From Parvibaculum sp. (GTDB lineage Bacteria > Pseudomonadota > Alphaproteobacteria > Parvibaculales > Parvibaculaceae): DNA of 64,000 nt. Position numbers and translations under genes: made by a program. The stretch lies in assembly GCA_030649335.1 (NCBI GenBank), contig JAUSLL010000042.1:25350-89349 (forward strand), given 5' to 3'. The notes under the pieces are model-generated. The model was given only the letters and a program-made list of their open reading frames with translations, was not told the origin of the DNA and ran no database searches. This document shows positions 32,224-40,769 of this stretch, piece by piece; within the stretch, counting starts at the first letter, position 1, and every line of letters begins with the position of its first letter.

Positions 32224-33767
32224 TTTTTATGGTCCTCGCCCGTCACATCATCAGCATCATCAAAACCGTCTGTCCCCGGATCATCCGGCAGCAACGGCAC
32301 AAAGGCATTGGCCTCGTCTTCATCGCTCACATGGTGCGCCGCCGGTTCCGGCACTTCATCTTCCGCGTCAGCCAAAATCTTGTCAGCGTCAATGCCGGTC
32401 GCGGTCTCAACAGGCTCATAAGGCATGTCGGCGGAAGCAAGCCGCAATCCCGGTTCGCGCCATGTCAGCGCATCAAACTCACCGGTCGCCGGATTGATCG
32501 GTGTCCACTCACGCGCGCGCCAGCCCTCACCCGTCCAGGCGGGATCTTCCGGCGCATGCAGCGCACGCGACAACCATTCGCGCGCCGAGCCGCGATTGCC
32601 AAACTCGCCCTCTTCGATTTCCGCCATCAGCTCGCAAATGCGCTGCGTCGGACGCTTTTCGGCAGAGGCGCCGACAAAAGGTTCCAGCGCCCCGCGCGCG
32701 GCCAGCCAGTCGCGCGCGCCGATGGCGGCCCGCGCCAGCGCCACACGGCTTTCAATATGGTCACGGTTGCGACCGGCCAAAAGCTGCAGCCGCTTAAAAC
32801 GATCGTAGCCGCTCTCGCCTTCGACAAGCCCCATATAGGCGTCAGCAAGATCGGGATGCGGTGATTTCGTCCACGCCTGCTCGATGAGCTTTGCACCCTT
32901 GCGCACATTGCCGGTCGCGCCGCTGAGCCGCGCGGCCAGCGCCACCGCCGGCACGAAAGCCGGATCAAGCGCGACGGCCAGCATTGCCTGACGCAAAGCA
33001 TGTTCATCAGCGCTTTTGCGTGCCTCGCCTGTGAGCGGCTCGGCTTCCTTGGCCGCGTTCAGTGCCTGCGCCGTCAGCATCACCATACGGCGGCGACGCG
33101 CGTCATTGCGGTTCACCTGTTTGGCCTTGAGGCTTTCATCCAGCGTGCGCAGCGCCGACGTCCAGTCTTCTTCCGCCGCTTCGATTTCAAACACCGCCTG
33201 CGCCGCCCATCCGGCATTGGGGCGCAAGCGGAATGCCTTTCGCGCATAGCCCAGTGCCGCCTCGCGGTCACCGGCGCGGCGCGCCTGCACGAAGAGACCG
33301 CGCAAGCCCAGAAAAGCTGTCTCAGGCACCTTGAGCATGGCTTCAAAATGCCCGCGCGCCGCATCCTCGCGGCCTTCAAGCTGCGCGGCTTGCGCGGCCA
33401 GCAACAGCGTCAGCGGCGTATCGTCAAGCAGCTTGCTGGCGCGGGCCGCATGGCGTTTAGCGTCCGCCGCATCACCGGCGGCCACCGCCACCATGCCGCG
33501 CGACAAAGCGAGAAACCCGTTCTTGCGGCGACGCGTATCAAGAAACCCGCTCACCGCCGCCGGCGTGCCGACAACGCCGGACGCGAGCCGCCACGCGAGC
33601 ATGACAAGCGCCGCCGTGACAATCAGAATGCCAAGCCCGATGACAAAACTCGTGCGCAGCTCATAGCCGCGCCAGTTCAGCACTAGGTCGCCGGGATTAT
33701 CGGCAAGCCAGACGCCGATGGCGGCAAGGCCGGCGATGACGATAAATATATAGAGCGCGCGCAGCAT
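32217..33767 (-). CDS. HemY-like TPR membrane protein of the heme operon
   Basis: A 516-residue protein with two N-terminal membrane spans (about residues 2-22 and 40-62, enclosing DNPGDLVLNWRGYELRTS, the HemY_N signature) and a TPR-rich soluble domain (for example GREDAARGHFEAMLKVPETAFLGLRGLF and DREAALGYARKAFRLRPNAGW). This HemY is distinct from protoporphyrinogen oxidase and has no proven enzymatic role. The start overlaps the mitofilin stop by one base (TGATG). The C-terminal acidic tail is of low complexity. Confidence 0.88.
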   Translation of the reverse strand: MLRALYIFIVIAGLAAIGVWLADNPGDLVLNWRGYELRTSFVIGLGILIVTAALVMLAWRLASGVVGTPAAVSGFLDTRRRKNGFLALSRGMVAVAAGDAADAKRHAARASKLLDDTPLTLLLAAQAAQLEGREDAARGHFEAMLKVPETAFLGLRGLFVQARRAGDREAALGYARKAFRLRPNAGWAAQAVFEIEAAEEDWTSALRTLDESLKAKQVNRNDARRRRMVMLTAQALNAAKEAEPLTGEARKSADEHALRQAMLAVALDPAFVPAVALAARLSGATGNVRKGAKLIEQAWTKSPHPDLADAYMGLVEGESGYDRFKRLQLLAGRNRDHIESRVALARAAIGARDWLAARGALEPFVGASAEKRPTQRICELMAEIEEGEFGNRGSAREWLSRALHAPEDPAWTGEGWRAREWTPINPATGEFDALTWREPGLRLASADMPYEPVETATGIDADKILADAEDEVPEPAAHHVSDEDEANAFVPLLPDDPGTDGFDDADDVTGEDHKKW

Positions 33768-35029
33768 CAGCCTTGGGCTCCCTGCGCGAGGCGCTTGGTG
33801 ACATTGGCGGTGAGCGCGCTCAACAAATCATTGGTGACGACGCGCGCGCTTGCATCCTTGAGCCACGGGGCGGCAGCCTCGGCGGCCACGCCCTTCAGCC
33901 CGCGTGCTTCCGCAATCACAGCCGACAGATCACCGCGCTTCATGCGCTCTTCCATCCGCGCCAGCACCGCGTCTGTGTCCTCGCCTGCGATTTCACCGGT
34001 CCGGCGCAGCGTGACGAGCTTGCGCGCATTGGAGACAAATTTCTGCCACGCGCTATCGTCGCTTGCGGCCCGTTCAGCATCGAGCACAGCGGTGACGAGA
34101 GCCGGAAAACGTGCCTCAAGGCTCGCTTCCGTCGGCACGCCTTCGCTCGCCACAAGTTTCAATTCGGCAAGCTCAGGCTCGCTCGGCAAAAATTGTGCAA
34201 CCACATCAAGCTCGCGCTCAAAGGGTTCCGCGCGCGAGGCAACACGCGAGAGATTGGAAAGGGCAAGTCCCAGCGCCGCACGCGCCGCCGCATCGGGATC
34301 ATCTTTCTTGGCTTCAAGCGCTGCAACGCGTGCATCCATATCTGTGATTTTCGGTACGAGCGCATCAACGGCGGTGTTCAGCGCCTTCACCATCGCGGTC
34401 AGCGTATCAATGCGCTGCGCAATATCGGCAGGCGGCATGTTCTTTTGCATCTCATCAAGACGCGCGACACCGGCCTCGCCCGCGACCCGCGCCGCCTCAA
34501 GCGTCGCAGCCATGTCTTTGGCACTCGCTTCCAGCGCATCAAGCCGCGCATCGCGCGCGGCGGCGCCGTCAGCGGCAACTTTCGCTGTGCGCAAATCTTC
34601 CGTCACGCTTGCCAGATCACTCGACTGCACGGCATTGGTCGTGGCATTGGCCTCGACCTTGGCCGCCAGCTCGCTCAGCACCTGCGGATCCGCATCACGA
34701 CCGCCGCTGAGAAGCCCGAAACCGAACAAACCACCGCCAACCACGAGCGCCCCGACAATCGCCGCCCCGAGCGACACGGCAAAAACGCTGGTGACGCTGT
34801 TCACCGCCCCGCGCGCATGGGTGCTTGAAGAAGCTTCCGCACCCTCATCCTTCTCCGCGCCGGAGGTCTCCGCGACACCCTCGATCACCGGCGGCGCTTT
34901 GCGCGCCTTTTCCGACGAACCTGCTCCCGACAAACCGGCCCCCGACAAACCGGCATGACGTTCCGGCGGCAACACATCGCCCGCCTTATTCGCGTCATCC
35001 TTATCGTCTCTGTCGGTGGGATCGCTCAT
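33767..35029 (-). CDS. Mitofilin/Mic60-like inner-membrane protein
   Basis: A 420-residue protein: disordered charged N-terminus (about 1-75), one membrane span (about 80-105, VFAVSLGAAIVGALVVGGGLFGFG), a long Ala/Asp/Glu-rich coiled coil (about 115-265) and a helical C-terminal region (FERELDVVAQFLPSEPELAEL). Alphaproteobacterial Mic60 homologues are encoded exactly here, between hemD and hemY, and have been linked to intracytoplasmic membrane shaping. Order hemC-hemD-mitofilin-hemY supports the call more than sequence identity, which is low in coiled coils. Confidence 0.82.
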   Translation of the reverse strand: MSDPTDRDDKDDANKAGDVLPPERHAGLSGAGLSGAGSSEKARKAPPVIEGVAETSGAEKDEGAEASSSTHARGAVNSVTSVFAVSLGAAIVGALVVGGGLFGFGLLSGGRDADPQVLSELAAKVEANATTNAVQSSDLASVTEDLRTAKVAADGAAARDARLDALEASAKDMAATLEAARVAGEAGVARLDEMQKNMPPADIAQRIDTLTAMVKALNTAVDALVPKITDMDARVAALEAKKDDPDAAARAALGLALSNLSRVASRAEPFERELDVVAQFLPSEPELAELKLVASEGVPTEASLEARFPALVTAVLDAERAASDDSAWQKFVSNARKLVTLRRTGEIAGEDTDAVLARMEERMKRGDLSAVIAEARGLKGVAAEAAAPWLKDASARVVTNDLLSALTANVTKRLAQGAQG

Positions 35030-35136
35030 GGCAATGAGGCTCTCTTGGTCGGGAAAGGGTAATTCGGGCTTTTAGTCGTGCTTGTGGCTCACTATAGAGA
35101 GGTTCGTGGCGCGACAAAGGCAGAACCGCTGTTTTT

Positions 35137-35865
35137 TTACCCACGCGCCGTCAGGCTGACGAGCGCCGCCTGCGTCGGCGTTGCGCTCACCGCGATCCGC
35201 CCGAATGTCAAAGGCGCAAGCGCATCGGCCACCGCCTGCGACAGGCAAAAAGCCGTGAGACCCGCCATTCGGGCCCCGAGTCCCGCCTCAAGCACAAGCA
35301 TCACAAATGTTGTCGCCGTGCGCGGCGAGAAAAAAAGCACGCCGTCAATCCCGTCTTCCGGTCCGTTCCCTGCGATCAACGCCCGCCCATCCGCCGGCAA
35401 TTGCGTTGCAACATCGGCTTCATAAAGCACCGCCCGCTCGACGCTGAACCCTGATGCCTCCAGCAGGCCTTTGAGGTCACCCGCCAGCACCGATCCGGCC
35501 ACATGCAGCAGGGCACCGCCCTCGGGCTTCAGCGCAGCACTGACATCTGCAGCAAGGCTCACGACATCGCCGCCCGCCGCCATCACCTGTGCAAAGCCCG
35601 CATCCCGCGCCGCCGCCGCGCTCGCCTCACCCACCGCATAGACCGGCAGATGCATCAGCCCCGCCGCCTCACGACGGGCGCTGAGCGCGCGCACGCCATT
35701 GGCGCTGGTGATGAGCAAAGCCTGCCACGCACGCGACGGGATCACCGCGTCCGGCAAGTACCGGACACTCAGCAAGGGCATATGAAAAGCCTGATGCCCC
35801 ATCGCTTCAAGCGCCGCGATGAGCGGGCTCGCATCCTCGTCGGGTCTTGTGACAAGGAGGCGCAT
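35137..35865 (-). CDS. hemD: Uroporphyrinogen-III synthase
   Basis: A 242-residue enzyme that cyclises hydroxymethylbilane to uroporphyrinogen III. Family features are the N-terminus LLVTRPDEDASPLIAALEAMGH, ITSANGVRAL, the YAVGEASAAAARDAG stretch and the late FFSPRTATTFVMLV. It starts 7 bases after the hemC stop, so the enzyme making its substrate is encoded immediately upstream. Sequence divergence is normal for HemD. Confidence 0.92.
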   Translation of the reverse strand: MRLLVTRPDEDASPLIAALEAMGHQAFHMPLLSVRYLPDAVIPSRAWQALLITSANGVRALSARREAAGLMHLPVYAVGEASAAAARDAGFAQVMAAGGDVVSLAADVSAALKPEGGALLHVAGSVLAGDLKGLLEASGFSVERAVLYEADVATQLPADGRALIAGNGPEDGIDGVLFFSPRTATTFVMLVLEAGLGARMAGLTAFCLSQAVADALAPLTFGRIAVSATPTQAALVSLTARG

Positions 35866-35872
35866 CGCTTGA

Positions 35873-36799
35873 TTACACGCTTGTGAAAAAATGCGGGCCC
35901 GCGCGCGATTTTAGCTCACCGCCTGCGTCAACGCCCATAGCGACGGCATCAGACGCCAATCCGTCGCGCGATGTCTCGATCACTTCCTTACCGTCCGGCG
36001 TCAGGATCATCGCGCGCAACGACATGCGCTTGCCCGAAATTTCAGCCAGCGCCGCAATCGGTGTGCGGCACGATCCGTCGAGCACTTTCAGCAGCGCGCG
36101 TTCCGCCGCCACGCGCAGCCCGCTTTCGGCATGATGGAAATGCGCGAGGATACGCGCGGCTTCGTCGTCGGACGTGCGCCGCTCGACGCCGATCGCGCCT
36201 TGCGCCACAGCGGGCAGCATTTCATCAGGCGATAGTGGCGCCGTAGCGCGGTCTTCAAGCTCCATGCGCACGAGGCCGGCCATAGCCAGCATCGTCGCGT
36301 CGGCAACCCCGTCGGCAAGTTTCCGCAACCGCGTTTCGACATTGCCGCGAAAGGGCACAATCGTCACGTCAGGGCGCTTGGATAAAACCTGTGCGCCGCG
36401 CCGGAGCGACGACGTGCCGACAACCGCATTGCGCGGCAATTCGGCAAGGCTCGCGCCTTTGGTCGAGATGAAAGCATCGCGCGGGTCTTCGCGCTCAAGG
36501 ATGCAGTCGATCACCAGCCCGTCCGGCAACACCGTCGGCATGTCCTTCATCGAATGCACCGCGAGATCGATCCCGCCATTGTGCAGCGCCTCTTCAAGCT
36601 CGAAGGTAAAAAGCCCCTTGCCGCCGATTTCCGACAAGTTGCGCACCTGTTCAATGTCGCCCTGCGTCTTGAAGGTCACGATCTCGCAGGCGACATCAGC
36701 CGCAAGACCCAGCACACGGCCGACGTGATCCGCCACCATATGCGCTTGGATAAGGGCGAGTTTCGACCCGCGTGTACCGATGCGGAAGCGGCGTTGCAT
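35873..36799 (-). CDS. hemC: Hydroxymethylbilane synthase (porphobilinogen deaminase)
   Basis: A 308-residue enzyme that joins four porphobilinogens. The dipyrromethane-cofactor cysteine lies in LDGSCRTPIAAL; IGTRGSKLALIQ opens the protein, and VHSMKDMPT plus GTSSLRRGAQ provide the substrate-binding lysine and arginines. First gene of the minus-strand heme operon and divergent from tsaD with a 100-base gap, a common alphaproteobacterial arrangement. Confidence 0.97.
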   Translation of the reverse strand: MQRRFRIGTRGSKLALIQAHMVADHVGRVLGLAADVACEIVTFKTQGDIEQVRNLSEIGGKGLFTFELEEALHNGGIDLAVHSMKDMPTVLPDGLVIDCILEREDPRDAFISTKGASLAELPRNAVVGTSSLRRGAQVLSKRPDVTIVPFRGNVETRLRKLADGVADATMLAMAGLVRMELEDRATAPLSPDEMLPAVAQGAIGVERRTSDDEAARILAHFHHAESGLRVAAERALLKVLDGSCRTPIAALAEISGKRMSLRAMILTPDGKEVIETSRDGLASDAVAMGVDAGGELKSRAGPHFFTSV

Positions 36800-36899
36800 G
36801 AAGGCTCTCTTGTCGTAAAGGAGGCTGGTAAAGGCGCTGTGCGGGTCTTATAGACCATGTGGAGCAGGCGCGAACCCCCAAACCCTACTGTTTCCGCCA

Positions 36900-37985
36900 A
36901 TGCAGGACCAAGACGTGACGCAAAACCGGCCCCTGACCCTTCTCGGCATCGAGACAAGCTGCGACGAAACCGCCGCCGCTGTGGTCCGCCGTGCGCCCGA
37001 TGGTCAGGGCACGATCCTCGCAAACGTCATTTTCTCGCAAATCAAAGAACACGCGCCCTTCGGCGGCGTCGTACCGGAAATCGCGGCGCGCGCCCATGTC
37101 GAACATCTCGACGGGCTGATCGCCCGCGCCATGGATGACGCGCATCTCGGCTGGGATGATCTCGACGGCATCGCGGTCACCTCAGGCCCCGGCCTCATCG
37201 GCGGCGTCATTGTCGGGCTGATGACGGCCAAAGGCATCGCCATGGCGCGCGGCCTGCCACTCATCGCCGTCAATCACCTCGAAGGCCATGCGCTCACCGC
37301 CCGCCTCACCGACAATGTTGCTTTCCCCTATCTGCTGCTGCTCGTCTCGGGCGGCCACAGCCAGCTTCTCGTGGTCGAAGGCGTGGGCCAATACCGCCGC
37401 CTCGGCACCACGATTGACGATGCGGTGGGCGAGGCTTTCGACAAAGTCGCCAAACTCATGGATCTGGGGTTTCCGGGCGGCCCGGCGGTCGAAAAAATGG
37501 CTTCTCAGGGCGATGCCACGCGCTTCACCCTGCCCCGCCCCCTGATCGGCAAGCCCGGCTGCGACTTTTCATTCTCCGGCCTCAAAACCGCCGTCCGCCA
37601 ATTGGCAATGGCGCAAGAGACGCTCGACCATCAAACCAAAGCCGACATCGCCGCCGCGTTTCAACAAGCCGCCAGCGACGTCATCGCCGACCGTGTCGCC
37701 CATGCAATTGAAATGGCAGCACCCTATATCGGCAAGGCCCAAGGCCGCCTCGTCGTCGCCGGCGGCGTCGCCGCCAACCAAACGCTCAAAGCCCGCCTCA
37801 CCGAGACAGCCGCCGCCCACAACTACGAATTGATCGTCCCCCCGCCCCGCCTCTGCACCGACAATGGCGCGATGATCGCCTGGGCTGGCGCTGAAAAATT
37901 GGCATTAGGTCAGGTCTCGGAACTCAACGTCAGCCCGCTCGCCCGCTGGCCGCTTGATCCATCCAAACCCGCAAGAGGAAATTGA
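36900..37985 (+). CDS. tsaD: tRNA N6-adenosine threonylcarbamoyltransferase
   Basis: A 361-residue ASKHA-fold enzyme that installs t6A37 on ANN-decoding tRNAs together with TsaB/TsaE. Hallmarks are [15 protein letters not shown], the metal-binding HVEHL in [47 protein letters not shown] and [11 protein letters not shown]. In many alphaproteobacteria gpsA follows tsaD directly; here about 2.9 kb of accessory DNA lies between them. Confidence 0.97.
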   Translation: MQDQDVTQNRPLTLLGIETSCDETAAAVVRRAPDGQGTILANVIFSQIKEHAPFGGVVPEIAARAHVEHLDGLIARAMDDAHLGWDDLDGIAVTSGPGLIGGVIVGLMTAKGIAMARGLPLIAVNHLEGHALTARLTDNVAFPYLLLLVSGGHSQLLVVEGVGQYRRLGTTIDDAVGEAFDKVAKLMDLGFPGGPAVEKMASQGDATRFTLPRPLIGKPGCDFSFSGLKTAVRQLAMAQETLDHQTKADIAAAFQQAASDVIADRVAHAIEMAAPYIGKAQGRLVVAGGVAANQTLKARLTETAAAHNYELIVPPPRLCTDNGAMIAWAGAEKLALGQVSELNVSPLARWPLDPSKPARGN

Positions 37986-38040
37986 ACGCGGACCCAATGG
38001 CCGAACTGGATTTTTGAAAATTCGCTGTGTTCAGTTAAAT

Positions 38041-38418
38041 CTAATCTGGAACTACCGGGATTGAGAATATTTCTTCCCATTTATCTGTATCAGGAAGTTT
38101 CCATTGAAATTCCAAAACAGTTTTATTGTCGAGTTCCAAGTTTAACATAGGGACATTAAAGGTAGCGGCGCCCGGAGCATCAATATTTAGCATGCCCTTG
38201 TTTGCGTATTTTTCGATTCCATCCGCAATACAACGAAATTCTATAACTTCTTCGCCCACACCATCAGTCAGTATACTGACTACTAACGAGAAGCTAGCAA
38301 CCACTGGCAACGCGGAATATCCTACATGGCGACCATAAACGCCAATCAAAATTAGCTTACCATTGTCCTCGCGGCGTACATCATCGCAAATCAATGCATA
38401 TTGGAGTCTAATTTTCAT
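38041..38418 (-). CDS. Small protein of unknown function (DUF6941-like)
   Basis: A 125-residue predicted beta-rich cytosolic protein: KIRLQYALICDDVRREDNGKLILIGVYG at the start, then FSLVVSILTDG and a final NKTVLEFQWKLPDTDKWEEIFSIPVVPD. The pattern of an N-terminal ICDDVR followed by an LIGVY strand recalls DUF6941, recognised with modest confidence and without known function. It begins 8 bases after the XRE gene stop and shares that gene's AT-rich composition, so the two are probably co-expressed. Confidence 0.65.
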   Translation of the reverse strand: MKIRLQYALICDDVRREDNGKLILIGVYGRHVGYSALPVVASFSLVVSILTDGVGEEVIEFRCIADGIEKYANKGMLNIDAPGAATFNVPMLNLELDNKTVLEFQWKLPDTDKWEEIFSIPVVPD

Positions 38419-38426
38419 TTTGCTGA

Positions 38427-38813
38427 TTAAACATTGCCTAAGATAAAATCAGCCGATTTGGTAGTAGCTGTTGGATTACCCAAATTTTTTATCTTTGGTT
38501 GAATATACTCAGCACAAGGAACGAATTCGTTTTCCTGAGGCAAATTTTCTTGCTTACTTGCGCTAAAACTTGGCACCCATCCAATTGCCCACAACAATTC
38601 TGCAACGCGCTTCAAAGTCATATTTTCTAGACCAGTAAGTTGGCGATTAACGACAGACCTGTTAACTCCAATTTTATCAGCAATCGCTTGTTGCGTAATC
38701 TTCGCGGACTCACGTTCAGTCGCAAGTGCTCGCTGAATTTCATTTCTCACATGAGTCACAAATCGCGATCCAACTCGTGATTTTTCGCCAATTTCATATT
38801 CAAACGAGGGCAT
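38427..38813 (-). CDS. XRE-family helix-turn-helix regulator (antitoxin-like)
   Basis: A 128-residue protein with a Cro/CI-type HTH at about residues 35-85: KITQQAIADKIGVNRSVVNR then LTLKRVAELLWAIGW. The remaining C-terminal part is hydrophilic and could be a partner-binding tail. The ATG overlaps the end of the upstream RelE-like gene by 14 bases, the usual coupling in toxin-first (HigBA-like) modules. Probably represses its own operon through the repeats at 39287-39324. Confidence 0.75.
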   Translation of the reverse strand: MPSFEYEIGEKSRVGSRFVTHVRNEIQRALATERESAKITQQAIADKIGVNRSVVNRQLTGLENMTLKRVAELLWAIGWVPSFSASKQENLPQENEFVPCAEYIQPKIKNLGNPTATTKSADFILGNV

Positions 38814-39288
38814 CGAATACACCGCTTACATATTTTGGTTCATCTAGATTGAGCGAATTCCGTGCAGCCACAACCATATTTCGGGCCGTCTCATAACTTT
38901 TTTTGGGATTTGGAAATTTGTAGTCGTCTGTATACCCGCCAACAACAGCTATGAAGACCCTAGGTTGATACATCCATCCAAAAATCCGCAAGTCGACAGT
39001 TTTAAGTTCCCACACTTCATCAGATGCAGGCATCAAGTCTTTGAACATACGGTCATATTTCATTTCGCCGCCGGAAATCCACTTGAACAAGATTGCATCC
39101 AATTGCTCCTGCGGCGTGTCGGCAGCATCCTTACGTCCTTGAACGTATTCAGGTACCTCATTGATCATCCAGTTAACGAACCCTTCGAGTCCATAAATGG
39201 CCCGTTCAGGCAGCACCCTTTTTCCAAGTGGCACCTTTATCGACGTCAGCGGACCATTGTTACCGGATAAATTAGTTATCGTTGCCAT
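38800..39288 (-). CDS. RelE/HigB (Gp49)-like putative toxin, divergent
   Basis: A 162-residue protein. The C-terminal half (VWELKTVDLRIFGWMY, VFIAVVGGYTDD, FPNPKKSYETARNMVVAARN) follows the RelE/HigB strand-helix pattern: WEL, a basic residue, an aromatic strand, a G-rich turn and a terminal helix with basic residues. The first 70 residues are an extra, Trp/Glu-containing helical part, so the protein is longer than typical HigB (about 90-110). No classical catalytic set can be confirmed. It overlaps the XRE gene and has repeated operator-like elements directly at its start codon. The function as a toxin is inferred from layout. Confidence 0.55.
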   Translation of the reverse strand: MATITNLSGNNGPLTSIKVPLGKRVLPERAIYGLEGFVNWMINEVPEYVQGRKDAADTPQEQLDAILFKWISGGEMKYDRMFKDLMPASDEVWELKTVDLRIFGWMYQPRVFIAVVGGYTDDYKFPNPKKSYETARNMVVAARNSLNLDEPKYVSGVFDALV

Positions 39289-39324
39289 TTAAGTCAACAA
39301 AAATGTTGCTATTTAGGTCAACAA
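39287..39324 (-). promoter_or_regulatory. Direct-repeat operator at the start of the RelE-like/XRE operon
   Basis: ATTTAAGTCAACAA (39287-39300) and ATTTAGGTCAACAA (39311-39324) match at 13 of 14 positions with a 24-base period; a short inverted CAAC/GTTG lies between. The proximal copy reaches into the ATG, so binding would block transcription or translation. No Shine-Dalgarno is visible before the start codon. Confidence 0.55.
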
Positions 39325-39443
39325 CTGCTAGCCGCATGACGATTCCCTCAAGGTATCGAGAAATTGACATTTTCCAATTGTAACATTGGGCGAATTTCTT
39401 TTGACCTACAAGCACAAGCAGCCTGAACCCGGGATTTGGCACA

Positions 39444-39484
39444 AAAAAAGGCCCCGGCGCCTATGGGGGAGGTGCGCCGGGGCT
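39444..39484 (-). terminator. Terminator of the micro-ORF transcript
   Basis: GCCCCGGCGC (39452-39461) and GCGCCGGGGC (39475-39484) pair perfectly; on the minus strand the stem is followed by C then TTTTTTT (39450-39444). It lies 85 bases past the second micro-ORF. Confidence 0.88.
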
Positions 39485-39568
39485 AAATGACCTTGCGACA
39501 GGCCTTCTCGGATGCCGGGTTCGGGGAGGGAGGGAGAAACCGGGTATCCGAAAACTTGAATGACGAAC

Positions 39569-39694
39569 TCAGGCGATCTGGATGATGCCTGAGGTTTGCG
39601 CGATCAGCGCCAGGGCGTAAGTGCCAAGCACCACGGTGATGAGCCGCGTCACGACGGCCTCAGCACCAAGCCCCTTGTTCAAAGCGAACTTCAT
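39569..39694 (-). CDS. 41-residue single-span membrane peptide (micro-ORF B)
   Basis: A short frame, MKFALNKGLG then AEAVVTRLITVVLGTYALALIAQ and TSGIIQIA. It has a basic N-terminus, one membrane-spanning stretch (about residues 13-33) and a short polar end. AGAAGGA lies 8 bases before the ATG. Together with the 35-residue frame 61 bases upstream and the terminator 85 bases downstream it looks like a transcribed two-peptide unit. The pattern TVVLGTYALALIAQT is similar to the partner's, suggesting duplication. No family recognised. Confidence 0.6.
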   Translation of the reverse strand: MKFALNKGLGAEAVVTRLITVVLGTYALALIAQTSGIIQIA

Positions 39695-39755
39695 GGGGGA
39701 ATTCCTTCTCAAAAATCAGCAAGGCGCGGGCTGCGCGCCCTATAGAGCCTGTGGC

Positions 39756-39863
39756 TCAGGCCGCGATTTTGATCGCGGTATGGGCGACAAGCACGAGGCC
39801 ATAGCCGGCCACGGCAAGCGTGAAGACGATGGCGGTCAGGTTGTTGGCGAATGTGCGTGTCAT
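39756..39863 (-). CDS. 35-residue single-span membrane peptide (micro-ORF A)
   Basis: A short frame: MTRTFANNL, hydrophobic TAIVFTLAVAGYGLVLVAH, end TAIKIAA. AAGGAGAG lies 8 bases before the ATG. It shares the order T-x-x-x-x-x-Y-x-L-x-L-x-A-x-T and terminal I-x-IA with micro-ORF B. It is the first gene after the TetR regulator, separated by an AT-rich region with an inverted repeat. Expression and function are unproven. Confidence 0.6.
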   Translation of the reverse strand: MTRTFANNLTAIVFTLAVAGYGLVLVAHTAIKIAA

Positions 39864-39983
39864 GATGTCTCTCCTTTGCCCCTCAGCGGGGCGATCCGAA
39901 CTGGCGATCCAGCACCGCCAGCGCCGATCGGGAGGCGGTTTCCCATCGGCAAATGAAATCTAGGAAGTCCATAAATGAAAAAC

Positions 39984-40009
39984 AATGAATAAAACAAAAA
40001 ATATTCATT
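39984..40009. promoter_or_regulatory. Inverted repeat upstream of the micro-ORFs, candidate TetR operator
   Basis: AATGAATA (39984-39991) and TATTCATT (40002-40009) are perfect arms around a 10-base A-rich spacer, in the AT-rich gap between tetR-like gene and micro-ORF A. Geometry fits a TetR-dimer site; the regulator match is inferred. Confidence 0.4.
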
Positions 40010-40142
40010 CGTTATAATTCATGTTGCTGCGATGCAACACAAACAGGGGTTTGAACGCCAATACGGACGCGTTTTCAGCCACTTATGTCAGTTATATGAT
40101 GTTGGGGAGATATGTTGCGACTGCGAGAAGTCAAGTCGCGAC

Positions 40143-40769
40143 TCAGGCATCTACCATATCTAGCGGATCTGCCACGGCCGATACACCAGCCCGCAGACCG
40201 GCAATCATAATCTGGTAGACGCCTTCCAGCTCGCGCTCCAGAAGGTCGAGCGAAAGGGAGCTGAAAAGCTGGGGATAGGAGAATTTGAGCGTCGCCGACT
40301 GGATCATTTCCGCGATGTACAGCGGGTCGGCAACATGGAACTCGCCCGAAATATTGCCAAACTCGACAATCCGCACCAGCACCTCGCGCTCGCGCTCCAG
40401 CCCCTCGTCATGGAAATGCGGCCGCTCCTGCGTGATGATCTGCGCCATCTCGACAAGCTTGGGGTCTTTTTCCAGCGCGTGATAGGTCGCGCGCAAATCA
40501 TGGAACAGAAAATCATGAAGGCGTTCGGCCGCGCTGCGGTCCGACTGGATCAGGATATGCGACAATTCCTCGGTCGTGCGGATCGAGGCCGCACGCGCAA
40601 TCTCTTCGGCAATATCGAGCTTTCCCGCAAAATAGCGATAGAGATTGCCGGGGCTCATGGCGCAATCATCCGCGACATCGGCCATGGTGGTTTTGCCGTA
40701 GCCATAGTGGGCAAAGCGTTTCCGGGCCGCATCGATGATTTTCTGGCGCGTTGTGTCAGATGCGTTCAT
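40143..40769 (-). CDS. TetR/AcrR family transcriptional regulator
   Basis: A 208-residue repressor-type protein. The N-terminal HTH is at about residues 8-55: [43 protein letters not shown]. The C-terminal ligand/dimer domain has [23 protein letters not shown] near the end. The start at 40769 opens exactly at the HTH; the frame is open upstream but without support, and no strong Shine-Dalgarno is seen. It is divergent from gpsA by 82 bases and followed by the micro-ORF pair, its likely targets. The effector is unknown. Confidence 0.9.
   Translation of the reverse strand: MNASDTTRQKIIDAARKRFAHYGYGKTTMADVADDCAMSPGNLYRYFAGKLDIAEEIARAASIRTTEELSHILIQSDRSAAERLHDFLFHDLRATYHALEKDPKLVEMAQIITQERPHFHDEGLEREREVLVRIVEFGNISGEFHVADPLYIAEMIQSATLKFSYPQLFSSLSLDLLERELEGVYQIMIAGLRAGVSAVADPLDMVDA

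Noticed and set aside
31069..32421. Plus-strand 450-codon frame opposite the alpha/beta hydrolase
   Set aside because: Antisense to an intact GxSxG hydrolase and reaching into the tRNA-Thr promoter; no start signal.
33773..34958. Two overlapping plus-strand frames of about 350-390 codons opposite the mitofilin gene
   Set aside because: Both arise from the Ala/Asp-rich coiled-coil repeats on the other strand and have Ser/Arg-rich meaningless translations.
39509..39556. Possible second hairpin after micro-ORF B
   Set aside because: The arms need a mismatch and G-U pairing and no T-run follows; the strong hairpin at 39444-39484 explains termination.
40021..40218. 65-codon plus frame in the AT-rich gap before the TetR gene
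   Set aside because: No ribosome-binding site, overlaps the TetR C-terminus antisense, and would run against the micro-ORF promoter region.
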